From: an uncultured Chitinophagaceae bacterium | Lineage (GTDB): Bacteria; Bacteroidota; Bacteroidia; Chitinophagales; Chitinophagaceae | Reading direction: 5' to 3' | NCBI GenBank assembly: GCA_937858715.1 | Contig: CALLZY010000065.1 | Span: 1-45,149, forward strand | DNA length: 45,149 nucleotides | Shown: one piece after another, positions 38,161 to 45,149 of the stretch | Layout of the letters: every line of letters begins with the position of its first letter | How positions within the stretch are numbered: the stretch's first letter is position 1 | Notes under the pieces: generated by a model | Databases searched by the model: none | Seen by the model: the letters and a program-made list of their open reading frames with translations, nothing else | Told to the model about the DNA's origin: nothing | Program-made: the position numbers and the translations under genes

Positions 38161-39206
38161 TGAATAACACAAAATCTTATGCCGCCTTTAATGCCATAGA
38201 TCCGCTGGCTCCTTTTGAATTCAACCGCCGTGAAGTGCGACCACACGATGTACAAATTGAAATTCTGTATTGCGGAGTCTGCCACAGCGATCTTCACCAG
38301 GCAAGAAACGAATGGGGCGGCTCCATTTATCCAATGGTTCCCGGCCACGAAATTGTTGGCAGGGTCATTAAAACCGGCCAGCATGTTACTAAATTCAAAG
38401 AAGGCGATATTGCCGGTGTGGGAGTAATGATTGACTCCTGCCGCACCTGCAAAAACTGCTTGAATGACCTTGAAAACTATTGTACCGAAGGAATGACCGG
38501 CACCTATAACGGAATGGAACGGGATGGACTGACGATAGCGCAAGGCGGATATTCAACGCAGATAGTAGTTGACGAAAGATATGTATTGCATGTATCTTCC
38601 TCGCTTGATTTGAAAGCAGTAGCGCCGTTGCTGTGCGCAGGCATTACAACCTGGTCGCCACTGCGCTATGCCGGAGTAACAAGCGAAATGAAAGTAGCCG
38701 TGGCCGGATTAGGAGGATTGGGGCACATGGGGGTTAAGTTTGCCGTGTCTTTTGGTGCAGAAGTTACAGTTCTCAGCACATCTCCGTCTAAAGAAGCTGA
38801 CGCCAAAAAACTGGGAGCACACCATTTCCTGCTTACTACTGATAAAGAAGCAATGCAGAAGCATAACAGTTATTTCGATGTAATTCTTGATGCTATTTCT
38901 GCAAACCATAATTATGAAAAATATCTCAATCTGCTTGATGTAAATGGCAAACTGCTGGTTGTTGGCCTGCCATCTGAACAACCACAGGTAAACCCCTTTT
39001 CATTGATTACCAACCGGCGAAGCATCATTGGTTCGATGATAGGCGGCATGAAGGAAACCCAGGAAATGCTCGACTACTGCGCAGAAAAAAACATTACTTC
39101 TGATGTGGAAGTAATCACTATGCAGCAAATCAACGAAGCCTACGAAAGAATGCTGAAAGGTGATGTTCATTACCGGTTTGTAATTGATATTGCTTCTTTA
39201 AAGTAA
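38160..39206 (+). CDS. Zinc-dependent alcohol dehydrogenase (MDR superfamily, CAD/YahK-like)
   Basis: A 348-residue cytoplasmic protein. Catalytic zinc ligands are in CGVCHSDLHQ and PGHEIVG; the structural-zinc site is CRTCKNCLNDLENYC; the nucleotide-binding loop is VAGLGGLGHMG. This is the cinnamyl-alcohol-dehydrogenase-like group of NADP-preferring aldehyde reductases. It may reduce a sugar or aromatic aldehyde (for example one released with lignin or feruloyl groups) or make a sugar alcohol, but the substrate is unknown. Its start overlaps the GH3 stop by one base (TGATG), and the next gene begins 4 bp after it, so it is firmly part of the xylan operon. Confidence 0.9.
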   Translation: MNNTKSYAAFNAIDPLAPFEFNRREVRPHDVQIEILYCGVCHSDLHQARNEWGGSIYPMVPGHEIVGRVIKTGQHVTKFKEGDIAGVGVMIDSCRTCKNCLNDLENYCTEGMTGTYNGMERDGLTIAQGGYSTQIVVDERYVLHVSSSLDLKAVAPLLCAGITTWSPLRYAGVTSEMKVAVAGLGGLGHMGVKFAVSFGAEVTVLSTSPSKEADAKKLGAHHFLLTTDKEAMQKHNSYFDVILDAISANHNYEKYLNLLDVNGKLLVVGLPSEQPQVNPFSLITNRRSIIGSMIGGMKETQEMLDYCAEKNITSDVEVITMQQINEAYERMLKGDVHYRFVIDIASLK

Positions 39207-39210
39207 CCAG

Positions 39211-41151
39211 ATGAAAAAAAAAGTATTTACATTCCTTCTGTTGTCGCTTACAGCCGTTTCTTTTTCACAGGTTCGTCTGCCAAAGCTGATAAGCGACGGA
39301 ATGATATTACAGAGAAATACGAAACTTAAAATTTGGGGATGGGCTTCTTCTGGGGAACCAGTCACCATTTTTTTCAAGGGAAAAAAGTATAATACAACCG
39401 CTGACGTACAAGGAAACTGGTTTGCGATGCTGCCTGAACAAAAAGCAGGCGGCCCTTTCACATTAACTATTTCGGCCAGCAATAAGATTGTTCTTAACGA
39501 TATTTTGATAGGCGATGTATGGCTATGCAGTGGTCAAAGTAATATGGAGCAAGCCATGAGTGGCCGGTTGAAATACAAATACGCAGATGAAATAGCCTCT
39601 GCAAATAACAATTTCATCCGCCAGTTTTTGGTTCCGGATAAATACAATTTTAATCATGCCGAAACCGATGTGGAAACCGGAGCCTGGAAACCGGCAACTC
39701 CACAAAACATTGGAGAGTTTACTGCCATCGGTTATTTTTTTGCCAAAGAACTTTATGCAAAGTATCAAGTACCCATCGGCATTATTAATGCAGCACTTGG
39801 CGGTTCCCCTGCCGAAGCATGGATCAGTGAAACAGCACTACTGAAGAATTTTCCGGAATACTACCACGAGATGCAAAAATTCAAAGACGAAAAAACAATA
39901 ACAGATATTGAAAGAAAACAACAAATCGAAAGTGACAAATGGATAAGCAACGTAAACAATGCAGATAATGGAATAAAAAACAACTGGAGAAATCCTGCCC
40001 TTGATGATAAAGACTGGTCTTCCATACAAGTTCCCGCATCGCTGTCAGATAAGTCCGATAATAATAGCATAACACCCGTTTACTGGTTCAGAAAAAAAAT
40101 CCTGGTGCCTGCATCCATGGTTAAGCAACCCGCAAAACTGGAATTGGGCAGAATTGTTGAAGCTGACTCGGTTTTTATAAACGGAACCTTTATTGGCACA
40201 ACCTCTTATCAATATCCGCCACGCCGCTATGAAATCCCATCCGGTGTTTTAAAGGAAGGAGAAAATGTTATCGTTGTTCGTATTCTTAAAAAGGCAGCCA
40301 ATGGCGGCTTCGTTCCCGATAAAAGATATGAACTTACTTCTGTAACAGACACTATCCCTCTATCAGGCGAATGGAAGTTTCATCCGGGAGGTTTTACTGT
40401 TGATCCTGCTCCTGCCACCACTTTTGTCCGCTGGAAACCGGGTGGTTTGCACAACGCTATGATTGCACCGTTAACCAACTTCTCAATAAAAGGAGTTTTG
40501 TGGTACCAGGGTGAAACCAATGCAAACTATCCTGCAAACTACCGTCAGCTGATGCAAACGCTTATTGAGGATTGGCGGAGGCTATGGCAAAAGGGAAATT
40601 TTCCTTTTATCTATGTGCAGTTGCCTAACTTTTTGCAAGCTTCTTCACTACCGCAATTAAACAGTAATTGGGCCGCCATGCGCCAGCTTCAGTTACAAAC
40701 ACTATCAGTCCCTAATACAGGAATGGCTGTAACAATTGATTTAGGCGAATGGAATGATATTCATCCCGAGAATAAAAAAGATGCCGGATACCGGCTTTCA
40801 TTGCTGGCCCGTAAAATATCCTATGGTGAAAAAAAATTAGTGGCATCGGGTCCCTTGTATCAATCAATGAAAGTTGATGAAAACAAAATCATCATCAGTT
40901 TCAGCAATACAGGCAGCGGACTTGTTTTTAAAAATGGACAGCCCGATCACTTTTTTATTGCAGGAAAAGATAACAGGTACAAAAAGGCAAATGTGGCTAT
41001 TCGCCAAAATAAACTTGTTGTTTGGAGCGATGAGGTACAACAACCGGTTGCAGTAAAATATGCCTGGGCCGATAACCCGGAAGGGTGCAATCTGTATAAC
41101 AAAGAAGGATTGCCAGCCTCTCCATTTACTACCGATAATTGGAAACAATGA
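39211..41151 (+). CDS. SGNH acetylesterase with inserted jelly-roll domain (sialate O-acetylesterase-like, CE20-type)
   Basis: A 646-residue protein with signal peptide (MKKKVFTFLLLSLTAVSFSQ). An N-terminal beta domain (about 21-100) precedes the SGNH core: CSGQSNME (Ser110), LGGSPAEAW, WYQGETNA and the late GEWNDIHPENK with Asp and His. Between about residues 255 and 400 a galactose-binding-like jelly roll is inserted (WRNPALDDKDWSSIQVP, YWFRKKILVP, DSVFINGTFIG). This matches my memory of the acetylxylan esterases placed in CE20; many relatives are annotated as sialate O-acetylesterase, but no sialic acid genes are here. It probably deacetylates xylo-oligosaccharides in the periplasm. Its stop overlaps the next start (ATGA). 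Confidence 0.87.
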   Translation: MKKKVFTFLLLSLTAVSFSQVRLPKLISDGMILQRNTKLKIWGWASSGEPVTIFFKGKKYNTTADVQGNWFAMLPEQKAGGPFTLTISASNKIVLNDILIGDVWLCSGQSNMEQAMSGRLKYKYADEIASANNNFIRQFLVPDKYNFNHAETDVETGAWKPATPQNIGEFTAIGYFFAKELYAKYQVPIGIINAALGGSPAEAWISETALLKNFPEYYHEMQKFKDEKTITDIERKQQIESDKWISNVNNADNGIKNNWRNPALDDKDWSSIQVPASLSDKSDNNSITPVYWFRKKILVPASMVKQPAKLELGRIVEADSVFINGTFIGTTSYQYPPRRYEIPSGVLKEGENVIVVRILKKAANGGFVPDKRYELTSVTDTIPLSGEWKFHPGGFTVDPAPATTFVRWKPGGLHNAMIAPLTNFSIKGVLWYQGETNANYPANYRQLMQTLIEDWRRLWQKGNFPFIYVQLPNFLQASSLPQLNSNWAAMRQLQLQTLSVPNTGMAVTIDLGEWNDIHPENKKDAGYRLSLLARKISYGEKKLVASGPLYQSMKVDENKIIISFSNTGSGLVFKNGQPDHFFIAGKDNRYKKANVAIRQNKLVVWSDEVQQPVAVKYAWADNPEGCNLYNKEGLPASPFTTDNWKQ

Positions 41152-42155
41152 GCACAGATAAAAGGTTGGGTGTGGCTTTGGTTGGCCTGGGCTATTATTC
41201 AACCCACCAGTTGGCACCTGCTTTACAACAAACAGAACATTGCCACCTCGCTGGCATTGTTACCGGCAGTCCGGAAAAAGTTCCTGTATGGCAGAACCGG
41301 TATGGCATTCCCGATAAAAACATTTACTCGTACGACAACTACGATTCAATTGTATCCAATCCTGATATTGACATAATCTACATTGTTCTGCCCAACCACC
41401 TACATGCTGAATACACAATCCGGGGACTTCAGGCGAGTAAGCATGTAATATGTGAAAAGCCAATGGCCTTATCAGTTGACGAATGTGATGCCATGATAGC
41501 AGCGGCTGAAAAAGCAAACAAGAATCTTTCCATTGGCTACAGGCTGCACTACGATGCCTGTAACTTAGAAATGATACGGCTGGCAAAAGAAAAAATATAT
41601 GGTGAAATTAAAAGTATAGACACCGCCTTTTGCATCACACCACAAAAAGGAGAATGGCGGCTTGACAAAAAAATAGCAGGCGGTGGCCCGCTGATGGATG
41701 TTGGCATATATTGCCTGCAGGCGGTTTGCTACATTACAGGAATGCAACCGGTAGCAGTAACGGCACAATCATTTCCTGTAAGCGACAAAGAAAAGTTTAA
41801 AGACATAGAAGAAACCATCACATGGCAAATGGAAATGCCGGACGGGCTTGTTGCCACTTGCAAAACAAGCTATTCAGAGCAGACAGGATACATAAAAGTA
41901 AATGCAGAAAGCGGATGGTTTGCGCTAAACCCTGCCTACAACTACGAAGGGCTGAAGATGGAAACTTCTGACGGTAAACAATTCTGTGTCCCACCTTTTT
42001 CGCAACAGGCAAAACAGTTAGACGGCATTGCATTTTCAATAAAAAACAATGAGCAATCAATTGTTCCGGGCAATATGGGGCGAAGGGATATGAAAATTAT
42101 TGCCGCTATCTACGAGGCCATGCAATCTGGCAAAAGGATTGAAATAAATTATTAG
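41148..42155 (+). CDS. Gfo/Idh/MocA-family NAD(P)-dependent sugar oxidoreductase
   Basis: 335 residues from the ATG at 41148, which overlaps the preceding TGA as ATGA; an in-frame ATG at 41139 lies inside the previous gene. The Rossmann fold starts VALVGLGYYSTHQLAPAL; the active-site motif CEKPMA follows, then the GIYCLQAV helix and a beta-sheet C-terminal domain. No signal peptide, so cytoplasmic. The GLGYYS and EKPMALS features recall glucose-fructose oxidoreductase and D-xylose dehydrogenase-like proteins. Possible roles are xylose or uronate redox or epimer conversion; the substrate is not determinable. GH105 follows 3 bp later. Confidence 0.88.
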   Translation: MSTDKRLGVALVGLGYYSTHQLAPALQQTEHCHLAGIVTGSPEKVPVWQNRYGIPDKNIYSYDNYDSIVSNPDIDIIYIVLPNHLHAEYTIRGLQASKHVICEKPMALSVDECDAMIAAAEKANKNLSIGYRLHYDACNLEMIRLAKEKIYGEIKSIDTAFCITPQKGEWRLDKKIAGGGPLMDVGIYCLQAVCYITGMQPVAVTAQSFPVSDKEKFKDIEETITWQMEMPDGLVATCKTSYSEQTGYIKVNAESGWFALNPAYNYEGLKMETSDGKQFCVPPFSQQAKQLDGIAFSIKNNEQSIVPGNMGRRDMKIIAAIYEAMQSGKRIEINY

Positions 42156-42158
42156 GAA

Positions 42159-43271
42159 ATGAGAAAATATTTGTTGTTATCCTCTGTGTTGATATCAGCA
42201 GTTGTATCACTTGCACAACCGGCCTTCAGAAATTGGCCCAAAGGCGCTTCTCCAAAGGAGGTTGGCAAGAGAGTGGCCGAACGCTTCATTCTTTCACCAC
42301 ATGGAAAGTATGGCAGCGGCACTTCACCACATATTCCATATTTCGAAGTATGCACATGGTATGGGGCGTTGCAGTTTGCTGAAAAGACAAACAACAAAGA
42401 ATTGGTTAATAAACTTACTGAAAGGTTTCAGCCTTTGTTTAGTGCTGAAGCAGCCCTGCTGCCAGTACCCGACCATGTAGATTATAATGTATTTGGGAGC
42501 ATCCCTCTTGAATTATATAAGCACACAAAAGATGAAAGGTATTTTAACATGGGGAAAATGTATGCCGACACGCAATGGGGACAACCAGCCGGCCCCCGTG
42601 TAACTCCCAAAGCTCACGAATGGCATCAAAAAGGGTATAGCTGGCAAACAAGATTGTGGATTGATGATATGTATATGATAACGCTGGTGCAGGCACAGGC
42701 ATACAGGGCAACAGCCGATACCACATATATTAACCGGGCAGCAAGAGAAATGGTGTTGTACTTAGATTCTCTTCAAAAGCAAAATGGGCTGTTTTTTCAT
42801 GCACCGGCATCACCTTTTTATTGGGGAAGGGGAAACGGCTGGATGGCAGCGGGCATGGCAGAACTGCTTAAGGCCTTGCCAAAAAACAATCCTGAACGGC
42901 CCCGGATAATGAATGGCTATAAAACCATGATGGCTTCGTTGCTAAAATTTCAGGCTGATGACGGCATGTGGCGGCAACTGATTGATGACAGCGAATCATG
43001 GAAAGAGTCTTCATCCACCGGCATGTTTGCCTTTGCTATGATAACGGGTGTAAAAAATGGATGGCTCGATAAAAAAATTTATGGCAACGCAGCCCGAAAA
43101 GCATGGCTGGCATTAATAAATTATATTGACAGCAATGCCGATATTACAGAAATATGTGAAGGCACCGGTGCCGGAAACAGCCGCCAGTACTATCTTGACC
43201 GCAAACGGAAAACCGGGGATTTTCATGGCCAGGCACCTGTTCTATGGTGTGCGGCAGCTTTGCTGCAATAA
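42159..43271 (+). CDS. GH105 unsaturated rhamnogalacturonyl/galacturonyl hydrolase
   Basis: A 370-residue protein with signal peptide (MRKYLLLSSVLISAVVSLAQ). It starts RNWPKGASPKEVGKRVAERF, the usual opening of GH105/YteR-like (alpha/alpha)6 barrels, and carries WQTRLWIDDMYM with the catalytic Asp, FYWGRGNGWMAAGMAELL and a WKESSSTGMFAFAM block. GH105 enzymes remove the 4,5-unsaturated uronic acid left by pectin lyases. It is the natural partner of the PL1-like lyase 35 kb away yet sits last in the xylan operon. Periplasmic. Confidence 0.94.
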   Translation: MRKYLLLSSVLISAVVSLAQPAFRNWPKGASPKEVGKRVAERFILSPHGKYGSGTSPHIPYFEVCTWYGALQFAEKTNNKELVNKLTERFQPLFSAEAALLPVPDHVDYNVFGSIPLELYKHTKDERYFNMGKMYADTQWGQPAGPRVTPKAHEWHQKGYSWQTRLWIDDMYMITLVQAQAYRATADTTYINRAAREMVLYLDSLQKQNGLFFHAPASPFYWGRGNGWMAAGMAELLKALPKNNPERPRIMNGYKTMMASLLKFQADDGMWRQLIDDSESWKESSSTGMFAFAMITGVKNGWLDKKIYGNAARKAWLALINYIDSNADITEICEGTGAGNSRQYYLDRKRKTGDFHGQAPVLWCAAALLQ

Positions 43272-43296
43272 ATACCAGTGAGCTATCTTAAAAAAA

Positions 43297-43322
43297 TTAC
43301 CCTGGTCAAGTGACCAGGGTAA
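43297..43322 (-). terminator. Perfect hairpin terminator between convergent genes
   Basis: TTACCCTGGTCA (43297-43308), AG, TGACCAGGGTAA (43311-43322) is a perfect 12-bp inverted repeat. On the minus strand it is followed by TTTTTT (complement of 43291-43296), making it an intrinsic terminator for the surface-protein gene. The plus strand has no T run, so any effect on GH105 transcripts would rest on the hairpin alone. Confidence 0.88.
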
Positions 43323-43346
43323 ACATAAAAGAAATAATCTTCACTG

Positions 43347-45149
43347 CTATTTTTTCTCCACTTTCTTTATAATCGTCTCTTTGTTGTTTCCTGCAATTCG
43401 CAGATGATATATCCCTGCAGGCAAATGATCAATCCTTATCGCTTCTACCTGGTTGGCTGCATTCAGTGATTTTGTAATCAGTACCTGGCCAGACAATGCA
43501 ATAACATCTATCCGGGCAGGATGGCCCTGCCAGTTATCAGGAAGCTGAATGTTCACATTGTCAGTTGCAGGATTCGGAAACACTGTAACAACACCTTTCG
43601 CATCAAACCTCACCATCTTTACCTCGCTGTAGCTAATGCTGACATCTGCGTTTTCTATTCTTACACGGTAATAATTTATACCACCCAGAGGTTGTGCATC
43701 TACCTTGTTGTAAGCTGTTCTTCCATCGGCTGCATAGCTAACTACATCTGTGTATTGTGTGCCGTTGCCGGAACGCTGCAAAGTATAGCTCTTTACATTC
43801 CTTTCAGCACTTACAGTCCAGTTCAGTATGGCAGTATTACCTGATTTTACAGCTATTAAGTTAACAGCTGCGGGCAGGGTAACAAAACCAACGATACCTG
43901 CATCAAAACTCAGATTAACAGTGGTGGTAGTTACTATAATTCCGGTGATAATTCCTGCAGCGGAAACATCGCTGTCAAAGTTATCATCACCTGCATTTGC
44001 ACTGGTAAAACTTGTGCCTGTTGGCCGGTTTGTAAAACTCATACTATAAGTACCCGGAGCAACATTGGGGAACAGGTAGCTTCCGTTACCATCCGTCACT
44101 GCTACTGCAACCACATTGCCACCTGCATCAATAAGTGAAACAAGAATACCAGGTGCCGGTGGTTCGGTTGATTGCTGTACACCATCATTGTTGCTGTCAA
44201 CCCACACATAATTACCAATCACAGCCCTTGGCCTGAACAGGCCGGCATCAACTGTAAGGTCAGCTTCCCCTGCACTAAGAACAACAGTAGCAGTACGGCC
44301 TACGGCAATATTGCCCGATTGGGGCACCGCATCGCTGTTTGTATTATCGCCATTATCTCCAGGGGTGTTACGCTGGGTAAACGTTGTGCCTCCCGGGATT
44401 GTGCTGAATTCGACCTGATAATTTCCAGGTATCAAATTAGTAAACAGATAACTGCCGTTCTGATCAGTTATCATAGAGGCTACCGGCAGGTTTTCTCCGG
44501 CATCGAGAAAATCTCCATCGCTGTTGGCATCGTAATACAAACTTACAGTGACTCCGGCAACACCCGGTTCGCCGCTGTCCTGAACGCCATCACCATTATC
44601 ATCCATCCACACATAATTTCCGAGTGATGCCCTTGTGCTGGTAATTCCACCATCAAGTGTTGTGTTTAGTGTATTGGCAACTATTGTAACAGCAGGTGTT
44701 AACCCGTTTACAATATCAGCATCGCTCCTGTTATCATCCCCGCTTCCTGTTCCTGTTTTAGCAGTATAATCAAACCCTGTTGGCAGATTACTGAACTTAA
44801 CAGCAAATGAGGCTCCGGCTGTCAGGTCAGCAAAAACATAGTAACCATTGGCATCAGTTGTCGTTACAACCGGAGTTGTGGTTACGTTTCCGTTTCTGTC
44901 AACCAACTGGCCGGAAGCATTTACAAGTGTCACCATCACGCCGGCAACACCAATTTCGCTTCCATTCTGAATACCATCATTAGCTGTTCCGCCTCCGGCT
45001 CCATTGTCATACCACACACGGTTACCTAAGGCGCCTTTCGCTGTATTGATAATACCAAGGTCAACAGTCAGGTTTTCTTCGCCAGTGGCAAGAGTATATG
45101 ATCCTGTAGTTGAAACGCTGCCACTTGTTGCATTAGTAACAGCACTTCC
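43347..45149 (-). CDS. SdrD-repeat surface protein with T9SS C-terminal signal, partial at the right edge
   Basis: The frame is open to the window edge (600 residues seen; N-terminus off-window). It contains three SdrD/Cna-B-like repeats beginning LGNRVWYDNG (near 45029), LGNYVWMDDNGDGVQDSGEPGVAGV (near 44624) and IGNYVWVDSNNDGVQQ (near 44219), each with Asp-rich calcium-binding turns and a G-x-Y-x-F strand. A fibronectin-III-like segment follows (LNWTVSAERNVKSYTLQRSGNG), then a type A T9SS sorting domain (VFPNPATDNVNIQLP, GIYHLRI, KKVEKK end). It is probably a large secreted or cell-surface adhesin. It is convergent with GH105 and separated by the terminator hairpin. No link to glycan use is evident. 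Confidence 0.92.
   Translation of the reverse strand, partial: GSAVTNATSGSVSTTGSYTLATGEENLTVDLGIINTAKGALGNRVWYDNGAGGGTANDGIQNGSEIGVAGVMVTLVNASGQLVDRNGNVTTTPVVTTTDANGYYVFADLTAGASFAVKFSNLPTGFDYTAKTGTGSGDDNRSDADIVNGLTPAVTIVANTLNTTLDGGITSTRASLGNYVWMDDNGDGVQDSGEPGVAGVTVSLYYDANSDGDFLDAGENLPVASMITDQNGSYLFTNLIPGNYQVEFSTIPGGTTFTQRNTPGDNGDNTNSDAVPQSGNIAVGRTATVVLSAGEADLTVDAGLFRPRAVIGNYVWVDSNNDGVQQSTEPPAPGILVSLIDAGGNVVAVAVTDGNGSYLFPNVAPGTYSMSFTNRPTGTSFTSANAGDDNFDSDVSAAGIITGIIVTTTTVNLSFDAGIVGFVTLPAAVNLIAVKSGNTAILNWTVSAERNVKSYTLQRSGNGTQYTDVVSYAADGRTAYNKVDAQPLGGINYYRVRIENADVSISYSEVKMVRFDAKGVVTVFPNPATDNVNIQLPDNWQGHPARIDVIALSGQVLITKSLNAANQVEAIRIDHLPAGIYHLRIAGNNKETIIKKVEKK

Noticed and set aside
38058-38543. 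A 161-codon minus-strand frame
   Set aside because: It is antisense to the GH3/alcohol dehydrogenase junction, both of which are clear genes.
41743-41756. TGCAACCGGTAGCA, a CpG-centred palindrome close to the operator motif
   Set aside because: It lies inside the Gfo/Idh coding sequence, far from any promoter, and its core differs (CCGGT instead of CCGAT). Chance occurrence is more likely.
42236-42270. CTTCTCCAAAGGAGG near the GH105 start as a second copy of the xylB palindrome
   Set aside because: The encoded residues belong to the normal conserved GH105 opening, and the sequence lacks the CCTCTCC/GGAGAGG arms.

Overview
The window is an AT-rich (roughly 40% GC by eye) chromosomal segment of a Bacteroidota bacterium. 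The evidence is two adjacent SusC/SusD outer-membrane glycan uptake pairs, lipoprotein signals with a Cys directly after the hydrophobic core, Bacteroidota-type -33/-7 promoters, and a surface protein ending in a type IX secretion (T9SS) C-terminal domain. The gene mix (LacI regulators beside SusCD pairs, GPH and SSS sugar symporters, xylA/xylB, SdrD-like T9SS protein) would fit Chitinophagaceae or relatives, but the genus cannot be fixed from sequence alone. I see no tRNA, rRNA, CRISPR array, insertion sequence or prophage.

Layout. (1) 1-12134, minus strand: a pectin/rhamnogalacturonan operon read right to left: susC1, susD1, an intrinsic terminator or attenuator, a PL1-like pectate lyase, a CE12 rhamnogalacturonan acetylesterase, an alpha/beta-hydrolase esterase, a DUF1593 protein, a second esterase, and a CE8 pectin methylesterase fused to a third esterase domain that runs off the left edge. 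(2) 12591-13616, plus strand: LacI regulator 1, divergent from susC1. (3) 13628-21155, minus strand: a xylose/uronate catabolism operon, xylB, xylA, SSS symporter, uxuA, GH43. (4) 21294-27952, minus strand: susC2, susD2 and a GH10 xylanase with an internal carbohydrate-binding module, closed by an intrinsic terminator. (5) 28368-43271, plus strand: LacI regulator 2, GH67 alpha-glucuronidase, a second GH10 xylanase, GPH symporter, cytoplasmic GH43, GH3, zinc alcohol dehydrogenase, CE20-like esterase, Gfo/Idh/MocA oxidoreductase and GH105. (6) 43347-45149, minus strand: the C-terminal part of a large SdrD-repeat T9SS surface protein, unrelated to the locus and separated from it by a perfect hairpin.

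How it fits together (inference from families). Two GH10 lipoproteins cut glucuronoxylan; SusC2/D2 import the pieces. In the periplasm GH67 removes (methyl)glucuronic acid, the CE20-like esterase removes acetyl groups and GH3/GH43 remove xylose or arabinose. The GPH symporter takes xylo-oligosaccharides to a signal-less GH43, and the SSS symporter takes monosaccharide to XylA and XylB. UxuA handles mannonate from the uronic acid branch; its partners (uronate isomerase, fructuronate reductase, KDG kinase and aldolase) are not in the window. The left operon de-esterifies and cleaves pectin. GH105 at the end of the xylan operon would finish unsaturated pectin fragments, so the two halves look built for plant cell wall in which xylan and pectin occur together.

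Regulation. No hybrid two-component or ECF-sigma/anti-sigma regulator is present; each SusCD pair faces its own LacI. Upstream of lacI2 and susC2 there are three copies of a LacI-type operator core (AACCGATT/AATCGGTT, central CpG), spaced 157 and 52 bp apart, close to whole helical turns and overlapping candidate promoters. A palindromic mini-element appears to have been inserted in frame inside xylB.
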